In this document: in pieces, positions 27,127 to 35,914 of the stretch
How the letters are laid out: each line of letters opens with the position of its first letter
How positions within the stretch are numbered: position 1 is the stretch's first letter
DNA from: RH-AL1 sp965214415
GTDB lineage: Bacteria; Pseudomonadota; Alphaproteobacteria; Rhizobiales; Beijerinckiaceae
DNA length: 64,000 nt
NCBI GenBank assembly: GCA_965214415.1
Contig: CBDCBQ010000003.1
Location: forward strand, 1,116,001 to 1,180,000
Direction: 5' to 3'
Notes under the pieces: generated by a model
The model's input: the letters and a program-made list of their open reading frames with translations, nothing else
What the model was told of the DNA's origin: nothing
Database searches by the model: none
Program-made: the position numbers and the translations under genes

Positions 27127-29388
27127 TCAGGCGACCAACAACTTTTCCAGCCGAATCGGCAGGTCGCGCACGCGTACGCCGGTCGCGTTGTGGACGGCGT
27201 TGGCCAGCGCCGACGCACCGCCGACGATGCCGAGCTCGCCGACACCCTTGATGCCGAGCGGGTTCACCTCATGGTCGACCTCCGGCACCAAGATCACGTC
27301 GATCTTCTCGATGTCGGCATTAACCGGCAGGAGATAATCGGCGAGGTTGGTGTTGGTATACTTGGCGCTTGGGCGATCGATCTCGGTCGCTTCGAAAAGA
27401 CCTGACGAGATGCCCCAGATCATGCCACCCATCAGCTGGCTGTGCGTCGTGCGCGGGTTGACGATGTGCCCCGCCGCGAATGCGCCAACCGCACGCGGCA
27501 CGCGGATCTCCTTGGTGCGGGCATGGACGCGGACCTCGACGAACTGCGCGCCGAAGGCGAACATGATCCGATCCTTGTCGCGCGTCCCGCCGACGATCGG
27601 CACGCCGCCTTTGTAGACGACGCCCATCGCGCCGGGCTTCGAGCCGTGCGGCACGAACTCGGCATATTCCTCGATCGCCGCGGCGCCGATGGTCTTGAAA
27701 GCCTCGGCAATATCCGGCTTCGCGGTGCCGGTGGCGACGAGGCGGCCTTCCTGCATGCTCTTCTCGGGTTGGCCGGAGGCTAGACGCGCGAGGATCTTGT
27801 CGCAGGCCATCGCGACCGCGTTGCAGACGCTCGCCGTAGTGATCGAGCCGCCGGCGACGGGGGCGGGCGGCAAAGTCGAATCGCCCATCTCGACCCTGAT
27901 CTTGTCGACGTCGAGCCCGAGCTTCACGGCGACCGTCTGAGCGACGACCGTGTAGGCGCCGTTGCCGATCTCGTGCGCGCCGGTACCGACCAGCGCCGAG
28001 CCATCGGCGCGTACACGCACGCGGGCGCTGGCCGGTGCCATCTGCGTCGGATAGCACGCCATCGCGCAACCATATCCCACAAGCCAGTCGCCATCTCGCG
28101 TCTGGCCCGGTCGCCGATCACGCTTCGACCAGCCGAAGGCCTTCGCCCCCTCGTCGAAACACTGCATCACCGAACGGCTGGTATAGGGTAGCCCCTTGAT
28201 CGGCTCCTTCATCGTGTCGTTGACGCGTCTAAGCTCGATCGGATCCATGTCGAGGCGTTCGGCCAACTCATCCATCGCGCACTCGAGCGCGTAGATGTAC
28301 GGCGTCTCGCCAGGCGCCCGCATGAAACCCGGCGTGTTGCGGTCGGCCTTCACGATGTTCACCGCGCTGGTGATATTTGGGCAGGCATACATGCGCGTCG
28401 AAGCATCCGTGCCGGCGACAGAGTAGTCGTCCGGCCGCGACGAGACTTCCCAGCCCTCGTGCGACAGCGCGACGAGCTTGCCGTCCTTGGCCGCGCCGAG
28501 CTTGACCTTGTGGCGCGTCTCCGCGCGGTAGGTGGCGATTGTGAAACCCTGCGCCCGCGTCGCAACGAGCTTGACAGGCCGGCCGAGGCGCTTGGCAGCG
28601 ACTGCCACGATGGCCGTGCGCGGCGTGATCGATCCTTTCGACCCGAACGCGCCGCCGATGAACGGACTGAGCACGCGGACGTAGGCCGGGTCGATCTTCA
28701 ATTCGGCCGCGGCGCCGTGCGCGAGGCCGGTCACAGATTGGCTCCCTTCGAAGATCGTCAGGTTTGGGCCGTTCCAGACGCAGGTCGTGGCGAACAACTC
28801 GATCGGATTGTGATGCTGCGTCGGGGTGGAATAGTCCGCCTCGATGGTGACCGGCGCGGTCTTGAAGGCGCCAGCAAAGTCGCCGACGGCGGGGTTCTCG
28901 AGGTCGCCTTTCTCTTTGGCCTCCGTGCGCGGCTTCTCGCTGACGCCGGGCGAGCCGAAGGTCGCGGACGGCTTCTCCTCGTCGTAGGAAATCCTCAGCC
29001 GGTTGGCGGCGTCGCGCGCGGCCTCGAAACGGTCCGCGACAACGAGCGCGATGATCTGGCCGTCGTGCCAAATCTTCGGCGAGGACAGCGGCACGATCGA
29101 GGTGGAGGCCGGGCCGCCGTCGGCGATGAACGGGACATGGTTGATCGTGTCGCCGATATTCTCGTGCGTGTAGATCGCGATCAGGCCCTCGACCGTGTTC
29201 GCGTCGCTGTCGTCGATCTTGCTGATCGTGCCTTTCGAGATCGCGCTGACGACAAGAAAGCCGTAGGCGGCGTTCTTGATATCGGCATCGGAGGCGTAGG
29301 TCGCGGCACCCGTCACCTTGAGGCGGGCGTCGACGCGCGGGATGGGCTGGCCCATGTTCTCCTTGGGCGAGGGTGCGGCGTAGCTCAT
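27127..29388 (-). CDS. paoC: aldehyde oxidoreductase, molybdenum-binding subunit (PaoC-like)
   Basis: Large subunit of a xanthine-oxidase-family enzyme, binding the molybdenum cofactor. 753 residues: an N-terminal Ald_Xan_dh domain (VDARLKVTGAATYASDA), then the MoCo domains with PFIGGAFGSKG, FMRAPGETPYIYALECAMDE and the C-terminal catalytic Glu in KGVGELGIVGGA. The three-gene order and the Fe-S features of its partners point to the PaoABC type, which oxidises aromatic aldehydes in the periplasm. It overlaps no neighbour and ends at the aat stop. Confidence 0.9.
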   Translation of the reverse strand: MSYAAPSPKENMGQPIPRVDARLKVTGAATYASDADIKNAAYGFLVVSAISKGTISKIDDSDANTVEGLIAIYTHENIGDTINHVPFIADGGPASTSIVPLSSPKIWHDGQIIALVVADRFEAARDAANRLRISYDEEKPSATFGSPGVSEKPRTEAKEKGDLENPAVGDFAGAFKTAPVTIEADYSTPTQHHNPIELFATTCVWNGPNLTIFEGSQSVTGLAHGAAAELKIDPAYVRVLSPFIGGAFGSKGSITPRTAIVAVAAKRLGRPVKLVATRAQGFTIATYRAETRHKVKLGAAKDGKLVALSHEGWEVSSRPDDYSVAGTDASTRMYACPNITSAVNIVKADRNTPGFMRAPGETPYIYALECAMDELAERLDMDPIELRRVNDTMKEPIKGLPYTSRSVMQCFDEGAKAFGWSKRDRRPGQTRDGDWLVGYGCAMACYPTQMAPASARVRVRADGSALVGTGAHEIGNGAYTVVAQTVAVKLGLDVDKIRVEMGDSTLPPAPVAGGSITTASVCNAVAMACDKILARLASGQPEKSMQEGRLVATGTAKPDIAEAFKTIGAAAIEEYAEFVPHGSKPGAMGVVYKGGVPIVGGTRDKDRIMFAFGAQFVEVRVHARTKEIRVPRAVGAFAAGHIVNPRTTHSQLMGGMIWGISSGLFEATEIDRPSAKYTNTNLADYLLPVNADIEKIDVILVPEVDHEVNPLGIKGVGELGIVGGASALANAVHNATGVRVRDLPIRLEKLLVA

Positions 29389-29391
29389 CTC

Positions 29392-30387
29392 TCAGGCCTC
29401 CATCTTCGCGGCCTGAAGGACCGCACGCACCAGCGTCGCCTTGCCGAGGGGCACCTTGTAAGCATTCTCGCCACGCGTCTTCGCGTTGGCGAAGGCCGCC
29501 TCGGCGGCAGCCTTCGCGTTGGCTTCGTTGATCGGCTTGCCGACAAGCGCGGCCTCGGCTTCGACGGCGCGCCATGGCACGCTCGCGACGCCACCGAGCG
29601 CGATACGCACTTCTTTGACGGTGTCGCCGTCCATGTCGAGGATGACGGCGGCGGACGCGAGCGCGAATTCGTAGGACGCGCGGTCACGCACCTTGACGTA
29701 GACCGAACGCTTCGTACCCGGCGCTGGAACGTGGATCGCCGTGATCAGCTCGCCAGGCTTGAGGGTGGTCTCGACGTTCGGCGTCGAGCCCGGCTTGACG
29801 TGCAGCTGCGCGAACGGGATCGCGCGCGGACCATCCTCGCCTTGAACGTCGAGCACGGCGTCGAGCGCGACAAGCGCCTGCGCGAAGTCGCCGGGGTAGT
29901 TGGCGATGCAATCCTCGCTCGTGCCGAGCACGGCCAGCGTGCGGTTGACACCGTCAAGCGCGGCGCAGCCGCTGCCTGGATTGCGTTTGTTGCACTTCGC
30001 AAAGGACGTATCGCGGAAGTAGGTGCAGCGCGTCCGCTGCAGCATGTTGCCGCCGAGGCTCGCCATGTTGCGCAGTCCGGAACTTGCCGCCAGCGCCAGC
30101 GTCTCGGCGATCACCGGGTAGTCGCGGCGGATGTCCGGGTGATCGGCGGCCTGCGACATCCGCACGAGCGCGCCGAACCTGACGCCCTTGTCGGTGACCT
30201 CGATCCTGCCCGCCCGCGCGTCTCGGGCGAGGGGGTTGATGTCGATCACGTGCTTCGGGTTCATGACGTCTAGCTTCATCAGGTCGAGGAGCGTCGTGCC
30301 GCCGGCGAGGTATTGCGAGGCGGGGGCGCGCGCGGCGAGCAGTGCCTCGGCCTGATCGGTCGCGGCGACGAAGGTAAAGGGGCGCAT
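29392..30387 (-). CDS. paoB: aldehyde oxidoreductase, FAD/[4Fe-4S] subunit (PaoB-like)
   Basis: 331 residues: FAD-binding domain of the molybdopterin dehydrogenase family (YLAGGTTLLDLMKL, NMASLGGNMLQRTR) and the CO_deh_flav C-terminal domain. Four cysteines, C121, C132, C141 and C160, fall in an insertion (CTYFRD, KCNKRNPGSGC, SEDC) that matches the [4Fe-4S] ligands known from E. coli PaoB and absent from most xanthine dehydrogenases. It lies three bases from paoC and abuts paoA. Confidence 0.9.
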   Translation of the reverse strand: MRPFTFVAATDQAEALLAARAPASQYLAGGTTLLDLMKLDVMNPKHVIDINPLARDARAGRIEVTDKGVRFGALVRMSQAADHPDIRRDYPVIAETLALAASSGLRNMASLGGNMLQRTRCTYFRDTSFAKCNKRNPGSGCAALDGVNRTLAVLGTSEDCIANYPGDFAQALVALDAVLDVQGEDGPRAIPFAQLHVKPGSTPNVETTLKPGELITAIHVPAPGTKRSVYVKVRDRASYEFALASAAVILDMDGDTVKEVRIALGGVASVPWRAVEAEAALVGKPINEANAKAAAEAAFANAKTRGENAYKVPLGKATLVRAVLQAAKMEA

Positions 30388-31002
30388 CTAGGCTCCCATC
30401 TTCGTCTTGGCGTCGGCGATCGCGCCGACGATGTTGGGATAGGCCGCGCAACGGCAGATGTTGCCGCTCATGAACTCGCGGATCTCCGCCTCGGAGCCCG
30501 CGTGGCCGCTCTTGATGCAGGCGACGCCGGACATGATCTGACCCGGCGTGCAATAGCCGCACTGAAACGCATCGTGCTCCACGAAGGCCTGCTGCAGTGG
30601 GTGCAGCTCCCCTTCTCGCGGCGCCAGACCCTCTATCGTCGTGATGCCGTGGCCCTGCGCCGACAGCGCCAGCATCAGGCAGGAATTCACGCTATGCCCA
30701 TCCACATGGACCGTGCAGGCGCCGCATTGCCCGTGATCGCAGCCCTTCTTGGCGCCGGTCAGCCCGATATGCTCGCGCAACGCGTCGAGCAGGGTCGTGC
30801 GCGCATCGAGTGCCAGATCGTGGCGCTGACCGTTCACGGACAAGGTGAGGGGGATGAGAGACGACGCCTTGGCGGCGGAGGGCGTCGGCTCGGCTCGTGC
30901 CGGGAGTGTCTCTGCGATCAGCGGAAACGTGGCCCCTCCCGCGGATGTTCGCAGGAAGCGGCGCCGGCTCAAGCTCGACGCGGCGTCATGATCCTCAGTC
31001 AT
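30388..31002 (-). CDS. paoA: aldehyde oxidoreductase, [2Fe-2S] subunit with Tat signal (PaoA-like)
   Basis: 204 residues from ATG 31002, chosen over the longer frame (31095) because GGAGAT precedes it and the twin-arginine signal SRRRFLRTSAGG then starts near residue 13. After the signal come a plant-type ferredoxin domain (CDHGQCGAC) and a helical domain with the second cluster (FQCGYCTPGQIM, GNICRCAAYPNI). The folded complex would be exported by Tat. No PaoD-type maturation chaperone is seen nearby. Confidence 0.9.
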   Translation of the reverse strand: MTEDHDAASSLSRRRFLRTSAGGATFPLIAETLPARAEPTPSAAKASSLIPLTLSVNGQRHDLALDARTTLLDALREHIGLTGAKKGCDHGQCGACTVHVDGHSVNSCLMLALSAQGHGITTIEGLAPREGELHPLQQAFVEHDAFQCGYCTPGQIMSGVACIKSGHAGSEAEIREFMSGNICRCAAYPNIVGAIADAKTKMGA

Positions 31003-31113
31003 TGATATCTCCGCCGCGGCCATATGCCCAGCGACACGCCAAGCCGGTCGAGCTCGGAACCGTTCCAGCCTGTCACGTGACCGTGAGAGCGGCATGTCGC
31101 CTTGGGCGGGGCC

Positions 31114-31968
31114 CTACACGTGGCCGCTGTAGAGCCAGCACGCGCCTTCGAGCAGCACCCGCCCGTCCTGCGCCCGCGCGGTGACCTTCTCCCGCAGCAA
31201 CGCGAGTGCGGCCGCGCGAGCCTCCGGCTCGGCGTCACGCATGAGCCGGCTCGCGAGACCCGTATCGGTCAGGATCGCCATCGCCTCGTCGATCGCCTGC
31301 GCGTCGTCGGCGCCCTGCCCCATGATGAGCGGGCAATCGACCTTTTCGGCGGCGACGCCGGTGAAGCCGGCGTAGGTCAGAAGGGCGATCGTCATGTCCG
31401 AATCGGCCAGCGCGAACGGACCGATCTCGCCCGGCGCCTCGTCCGGCGTCGGGATCGCCGGCGCGATCCAGTCGAGCGGCGCCTGCATCCACTCGACGTC
31501 GGGGCGGCGGCGCCAGCACATGAAGACGAATCGCCCCTCCGGGGCGAGCGCGGCACGCAGGTTGGCGAAGGCGGCCGGCCGATCGTCGAAGAACATGACG
31601 CCGAACCGCGACACCAGCAGCGAGCTGACCGGCGGGAATTTGTAGGTCATGGCGTCGGCCGCAACCCATTGGATCGCCGCCGCGTCGCCGCCCAGCGTCT
31701 TCTGCCGCGCCTGCGCGTGCTGCAGCATCGGCCGCGAGATATCGACGGCGCGGATGTAGCCGCCACCGCCCATCGCAGCCAGCCGCAGCGAGAGGTCGCC
31801 GCAGCCGCAGCCGACATCGACGACGAGCTCGCCCGCCTTCGGCGCCGCGACCGTCAACAGCGCCTCCGTGAGCGGCGCCATCAGCCGATCGAGGCGATCC
31901 TGGTTGTCCACCCATTTCGCGCCGGCGATCTCGTTCCAATAGTGGATCTGATCCTCGTTGGCTGGCAT
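31114..31968 (-). CDS. class I SAM-dependent methyltransferase
   Basis: 284 residues from ATG 31968 with AAGGAGA upstream (MPANEDQIHYWNEIAG). The SAM motif I VVDVGCGCGDLSLRLA, motif II acidic residue (AVDIS) and ADAMTYKFPP are present, placing it with UbiE/MenG-like Methyltransf_25 proteins. The substrate is not predictable. It lies upstream of paoA on the same strand with a 111-base gap. Confidence 0.8.
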   Translation of the reverse strand: MPANEDQIHYWNEIAGAKWVDNQDRLDRLMAPLTEALLTVAAPKAGELVVDVGCGCGDLSLRLAAMGGGGYIRAVDISRPMLQHAQARQKTLGGDAAAIQWVAADAMTYKFPPVSSLLVSRFGVMFFDDRPAAFANLRAALAPEGRFVFMCWRRRPDVEWMQAPLDWIAPAIPTPDEAPGEIGPFALADSDMTIALLTYAGFTGVAAEKVDCPLIMGQGADDAQAIDEAMAILTDTGLASRLMRDAEPEARAAALALLREKVTARAQDGRVLLEGACWLYSGHV

Positions 31969-32137
31969 TGGCGTCTCCTTCAGGTGATCGCTGATATAGC
32001 GCGTTCCGCGTCGCACGACGCCCCGCGCTATCGGCTCGGCGCTTTCGTTCCGGCGCTTTCGTGTCGGCGCATCAATCTCGTGTTTACCCTCTTGCCGCAT
32101 TGTTCCGACCTGTGACGCGTACGAGCGGGGTCGGATC

Positions 32138-32446
32138 ATGGGTTTGCGGCAGCGATTTTGGCGAGATGAGCGCGGTACGACCTTCGAGGGCATCGCCCTC
32201 TCGGTGGCGATCGTCGCCGTTGCCTTCGTCGCCTCGGCCGACATGCTCGACTATGTCGTGAAGACGCGTCATGCGCCGCCGCCGGTCGAATTCGCCGCCG
32301 CGCCGCACGCATCCTCGCAGCTCATCGGGCGCGCGAGCCGCGACCCGAACGTCGACTACACGGCGACCGCGTCGCTGCCGACCAGGTCGGTGACGACGAT
32401 GATATCGCGGTCGGTGCTCGATCCCTGCACGGCGCCGTCGCGATAG
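32138..32446 (+). CDS. small single-pass membrane protein, Flp-pilin-like N-terminus
   Basis: 102 residues. The N-terminus has a basic segment RFWRDERGTTFEGIALS followed by a hydrophobic helix (about 17-36). This arrangement resembles Flp/TadE-type pilin proteins (DExG followed by a helix), but the C-terminal two thirds match nothing known to me. There are no tad genes nearby. Function unknown. Confidence 0.5.
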   Translation: MGLRQRFWRDERGTTFEGIALSVAIVAVAFVASADMLDYVVKTRHAPPPVEFAAAPHASSQLIGRASRDPNVDYTATASLPTRSVTTMISRSVLDPCTAPSR

Positions 32447-32455
32447 GCGGCTGGT

Positions 32456-33241
32456 TCAGACCGCCGCGACGCTCGCCCTGACTGGCGGGTTCGCATCTTC
32501 GGCGCCCGGCTCCAGCTCGGCCAAGAACTTGGCCGCCACGATCCGCTCCGGCGCCGGCAGGTCCGCATGCGCGAGTATCTTGCGCACCTCGGTGGCGGCA
32601 TCTTCGCGGGCCCAAGTCTCCTTGAGCCGATCACGCCGGATCGCTTGGACCACCAATTCCGGGAACCAGGACGATGGTGGCGGTAACGCTTCACCGTCGG
32701 CGAGCGCATTTCGCAGAATGGCTTTGTGCATGTCGCCGTATTCGTCGCGGTCGCGATGCGCGAAGTATGCGTAAAGCCTGTATCCATCGGACACGAAGGC
32801 GACACCCTGCTTGTTGTAGGTGCGAGGCCACAGCGTGAACATCAGGATCCAGGCCTGCGCGAACAGCCATGGGAACGTGGTCGTGAAGGCATCGATCGAA
32901 TAGTCTTGGCGCGCCAGGACCGCGAGGGCGATCGAGCCGATGACGACGTTGGCGAGCGGGCCGGCGGCGGTGACGGCAATCGACGCCCGCAGGCGATCAC
33001 GCCCCCGCGGAAGCAGGTAGACCATGCCTGAGATCGGCAAAAGTCGGATCACGAGCCAGGCGCTCGACAACCGGATGCGCAGGATCGAAGGACCCCCGCC
33101 GATCTCGACGATGCGGGGGTGGCAGTCGAGGAGCCAGCCGGTCAAGGCGTGCCCCAACTCATGGAACGCCACGCCGACAGCCGTCGCCAACAGGTAGAGG
33201 CCGAGGAACTTGGCCTCGAAAACAAAGAGGCCTTGATCCAT
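32456..33241 (-). CDS. M50-type membrane metalloprotease-like protein
   Basis: 261 residues with about five membrane helices. HELGH at 27-31 in the first helix is the zinc-binding HExxH of site-2-protease/M50 peptidases. AAGPLANVVIG fits the conserved GPxxN segment, and SDGYRL could supply the second Asp ligand. A cytoplasmic C-terminal tail of about 100 residues follows. It may cut membrane-bound regulators; the substrate is unknown. It follows the RDD-family gene on the same strand by 9 bases. Confidence 0.75.
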   Translation of the reverse strand: MDQGLFVFEAKFLGLYLLATAVGVAFHELGHALTGWLLDCHPRIVEIGGGPSILRIRLSSAWLVIRLLPISGMVYLLPRGRDRLRASIAVTAAGPLANVVIGSIALAVLARQDYSIDAFTTTFPWLFAQAWILMFTLWPRTYNKQGVAFVSDGYRLYAYFAHRDRDEYGDMHKAILRNALADGEALPPPSSWFPELVVQAIRRDRLKETWAREDAATEVRKILAHADLPAPERIVAAKFLAELEPGAEDANPPVRASVAAV

Positions 33242-33250
33242 TGTTCCAGC

Positions 33251-33718
33251 CTACGGGCGCCGGACCACGATGATGCCTGCGAACATATCGTGCAGGCAGC
33301 GTTTCTCCGGCAGGACGAACGAGGCCAGGAAAACCGGCGGGAACAGCCAGCTCAGATACAGCAGAACGCCATGCACGCCGGCCATGAGGAAGGTGACGGG
33401 CGTGCCGTCGGTCGCGCGCATCTCGAGATCGACCATGCGCATCCCAGGTGTCGCCATGCGGCGGCCGGAGACCGTCAGGCCGTTGTAGAAAAAGGCGACG
33501 AACGGCCAGAGCGAGGGCAGCAGCAGGATCGCCAGCCCGAGCGTGCCGACGACGAGCCCCCAGTAGAGGAGCGTCGCGAGGATCGAGACCAGCACGAAGT
33601 CGAAGCAGAACGCCATCATCCGCCGTGTCCGCACGCCGGAGAACGCGGCCGCCGGGAGGCCGGGGCTGTCGAAAAAAGACACGGGACGGGCCCGCTCGGC
33701 GGTGTTGAAGTCGGTCAT
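33251..33718 (-). CDS. RDD family membrane protein
   Basis: 155 residues from ATG 33718. An RDD-domain core with RRMMAFCFDFVLVSILATLL (Arg and Asp of the motif), a second helix pair, and a C-terminal LHDMFAGIIVV segment typical of the family. These proteins are often associated with transport or membrane proteases; the pairing with the M50 gene downstream fits. Role not established. Confidence 0.8.
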   Translation of the reverse strand: MTDFNTAERARPVSFFDSPGLPAAAFSGVRTRRMMAFCFDFVLVSILATLLYWGLVVGTLGLAILLLPSLWPFVAFFYNGLTVSGRRMATPGMRMVDLEMRATDGTPVTFLMAGVHGVLLYLSWLFPPVFLASFVLPEKRCLHDMFAGIIVVRRP

Positions 33719-33892
33719 GACCGGTCCTCTCAGTCCACGCTGGGCGCGGCCTTCGAAAATATGGCGACGGCGCGAGGCGCGACAAGATGCTTCGCGCGAA
33801 AGTGGCGCTACGCTTGAAAAGGCGGGCCGAATTTTGCAATGCAGCATAAACGGCCGCGGCGCGCTGGTGGCGCCGGCCCTCGGAGCCCCTCG

Positions 33893-34039
33893 ATGACCGA
33901 TCTCGCGACTGCCGCACATGGATTCGACCCGCAGGTCGCGGGTGGCTTGCTGTTGTTCCTCGACATGATCCTGTGCGCCGCCCTGTTCGCCTTCTGGGAC
34001 AAGGCGGGCCGCATCAAGATCAAGCTCGGCAAGCGCTGA
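33893..34039 (+). CDS. 48-residue membrane protein
   Basis: ATG 33893 gives MTDLATAAHGFDPQVAGGLL, one hydrophobic helix (LLFLDMILCAALFAFW), then a basic end, KIKLGKR. This is a plausible bitopic protein. It stands divergent from the RDD gene and convergent with the isochorismatase-like gene. Function unknown. Confidence 0.45.
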   Translation: MTDLATAAHGFDPQVAGGLLLFLDMILCAALFAFWDKAGRIKIKLGKR

Positions 34040-34042
34040 GGG

Positions 34043-34615
34043 TCACGGGTTCGAGGACGCGGTCCGCAGCACAGGGCGCCCGATCAGCGCCGTCGAGGTC
34101 GTGAGGTTCGCCGCGTACATGTCGCGCAGGAACCCGAGCGCCGCTTCGGCGTCGATCCCGTCGCGGACGCAGACGGCATCCGCCGGCACATGGATGTCGA
34201 GGTCGGCGAGGAAGGCACCATAGGCGGTGTGGCGCAGGCCCACGTCGAGATGCTGGCCGACCAGCACCACATCGTCCACCTCATAGTCGAACAGCAGGTC
34301 CTCGAGTTCGGTCGCCTCGAAGGCGCCGTAGAACCGCTTGGTGACGACGACCTCGCGCTCCGCGCCGACCGGCGCGAGCGGCTCGATCACCATCGCGCCC
34401 CAGGTGCCGGCCATCGCATGGCGGCCCCAGATCGCCACCTCGCGGTCGTCCGCGCGATGCGCGTCGCACGCGTAGACGACGACCCAATCGGGATCGGCGC
34501 GCGCGTGATCGATCAGTCGACGGATCGCCGGGATGATGCGCGTCGCACGCACCTCGTTGGCCAGCGCGCCAGTGACGAAGTCGTTCAGCATGTCGACGAC
34601 GATGAGGGCTTTCAC
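34043..34615 (-). CDS. isochorismatase-fold protein lacking the catalytic Cys
   Basis: 190 residues from GTG 34615 (VKALIVVDMLNDFV), with AAGGAG upstream. The fold's Asp8 (VVDMLNDF) and Lys93 (TKRFYGAF) are present. The usual segment with the nucleophile (D-x-C-V-x-x-T) reads LDVGLRHT, so residue 126 is Gly where the family has Cys. Family members hydrolyse amides or vinyl ethers (nicotinamidase, isochorismatase). Without Cys only a binding role or different chemistry is likely. Confidence 0.75.
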   Translation of the reverse strand: MKALIVVDMLNDFVTGALANEVRATRIIPAIRRLIDHARADPDWVVVYACDAHRADDREVAIWGRHAMAGTWGAMVIEPLAPVGAEREVVVTKRFYGAFEATELEDLLFDYEVDDVVLVGQHLDVGLRHTAYGAFLADLDIHVPADAVCVRDGIDAEAALGFLRDMYAANLTTSTALIGRPVLRTASSNP

Positions 34616-34763
34616 GGGGCGCGTACTCCTTGATCTGCCGACAAGATGCGCATGCTTTCGCGTTGCGGCAAGGTGACGCCCGGCGGCGCGCCCTCCCCGG
34701 ATGGTGGGTTGCGGGGGGAACGTCGGCATGGCAGTCGTCCCCGCCACCCCGAAGGAGACCGTT

Positions 34764-35459
34764 ATGCGCCGCTTCCCTCTCGCATGTGCCGCGAGCCTCG
34801 CCACTGTTGTCACGACAGGCCTGATCCTGCCAGGCGTCGCCCGAGCCGAGGGGCCGCTCGACGCCTATCTGCCGAAAACGGGACTCATCGAGGGGCACAT
34901 CGTGAAGCTCGACGTGGCGCCGGAGGATCAGGCGATCGACCGCCAGTTCCGCAACGCCGTCGCCAACAACATGGAGTTCTTCAAGAAGGCCGTCACCGGC
35001 AACAAGGCCGGCGAGCCGCTGCCCTACAACACCCGCATGGGAATCACGAAGGCGCAGTACGAGCAGCTTCAACACATGAAGGCCGACTTCCAGGCGGTCG
35101 CGCCGATCACGATCAAGGTGACGCGGGGCCAGGATGGGTCGGTCTCGTTCGCGAGCGCCGATCCCGCTGCCGCCGGCCTCGACAAGGTGACCTTCCCGGC
35201 GACCGAGACCGCCGCCGACACGCCGTTCGGCAAGCTCGATATCTTCAACCAGATCCACCAGGGCGAGGCGCGCGCGCCTCTCGGCGTGTGGAACGGTGCC
35301 GAATGGGCGCGAATCGCGCCCGACGACGGTAAGACGCCCTCGGCCAAGATCGCCTTTGGCAAGCGCGACCCGTCGGGCGAAGGCGTGATGTACTACCAGG
35401 TCGCCCCCTATGCAGGCCTGAAGGAGCAATCGCTCGTCGTGACCTACAAGCTCGACTAG
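34764..35459 (+). CDS. exported protein of unknown function
   Basis: 231 residues from ATG 34764, with a good GAAGGAG upstream. A clear signal peptide (MRRFPLACAASLATVVTTGL, cleavage near ARA). The mature protein has no Cys and no family known to me; it contains VAPEDQAIDRQFRNAVANN and a beta-rich second half ending QSLVVTYKLD. Probably periplasmic. Divergent from the isochorismatase-like gene. Confidence 0.65.
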   Translation: MRRFPLACAASLATVVTTGLILPGVARAEGPLDAYLPKTGLIEGHIVKLDVAPEDQAIDRQFRNAVANNMEFFKKAVTGNKAGEPLPYNTRMGITKAQYEQLQHMKADFQAVAPITIKVTRGQDGSVSFASADPAAAGLDKVTFPATETAADTPFGKLDIFNQIHQGEARAPLGVWNGAEWARIAPDDGKTPSAKIAFGKRDPSGEGVMYYQVAPYAGLKEQSLVVTYKLD

Positions 35460-35516
35460 CGGCTGTGGGAGCCGGCCGCGCGCAAGCGTCGGGCGTGCCA
35501 AGCCGCTCGCCGTCAA

Positions 35517-35650
35517 CGTGTTTTCCGTCGTCTGGCGGCGCCGCCGCGACTTCGCCGGCTTGCTGATTGGCGGCATTCGCGAGACGCAGGAGATGCTCGA
35601 CGTCCGTGCCGAGCATGGCATCCTCGGATATCGAGATGATCGAGATCGGC
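35517..35650 (+). pseudogene. zinc-dependent alcohol dehydrogenase C-terminal remnant
   Basis: VFSVVWRRRRDFAGLLIGGI followed by RETQEMLDVRAEHGIL is the recognisable C-terminal segment of cinnamyl/YahK-type alcohol dehydrogenases (GGIxETQEMLDFCAEH). After a one-base shift near 35,630 the next frame continues DIEMIEIGEN, again as in the family. Everything before this segment is missing. The upstream breakpoint is just behind the exported-protein gene. Confidence 0.6.
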
Positions 35651-35651
35651 G

Positions 35652-35801
35652 AGAACAGAGGCGGCCAAGATCGCAGCGATCGAGGCGAATCTGTTACTTG
35701 ATACGGGCGCCGTCGTGAACGCGTTGCCCCTGCCGGCGGGGTTCTGTCTTGAGCGCACCGGGTTGATGCGCGAGCTTCGTCGAGACGGCATCGATCTGTG
35801 A
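35652..35801 (+). pseudogene. MNT-type nucleotidyltransferase C-terminal remnant
   Basis: The frame ending at TGA 35799-35801 reads EAAKIAAIEANLLLDTGAVV, then NALPLPAGF, then LMRELRRDGIDL. This is the end of a minimal nucleotidyltransferase of the MNT-HEPN toxin-antitoxin class, where LDTG/NALPL precedes a short charged helix. The catalytic GSxxxG and DxD half is absent. It is fused to the alcohol dehydrogenase relic and overlaps the HEPN remnant. Confidence 0.5.
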
Positions 35802-35863
35802 CGCCGGAGGCCGAAGATTACGTCGATAAAGCGAGGTTATTGGCCATACGACTCATTTTATAG
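35798..35863 (+). pseudogene. HEPN toxin N-terminal remnant
   Basis: GTG 35798 overlaps the MNT stop (GTGA), as in intact MNT-HEPN operons. It gives VTPEAEDYVDKARLLAIRLI and then a stop at 35861-35863. The first 16 residues match the usual HEPN start (TPEAxxYLxKAxxLL); the rest of the domain, with the RX4-6H motif, is gone. Confidence 0.45.
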
Positions 35864-35914
35864 AGCGTGTCGCGACACTGTTGAGCGCATCCGAACTTCG
35901 ACCGTGCTGCTCGC

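Noticed and set aside
28459..30273. 604-codon plus-strand frame
   Set aside because: It lies wholly antisense to paoC and paoB, which have clear motifs; its composition is typical antisense shadow.
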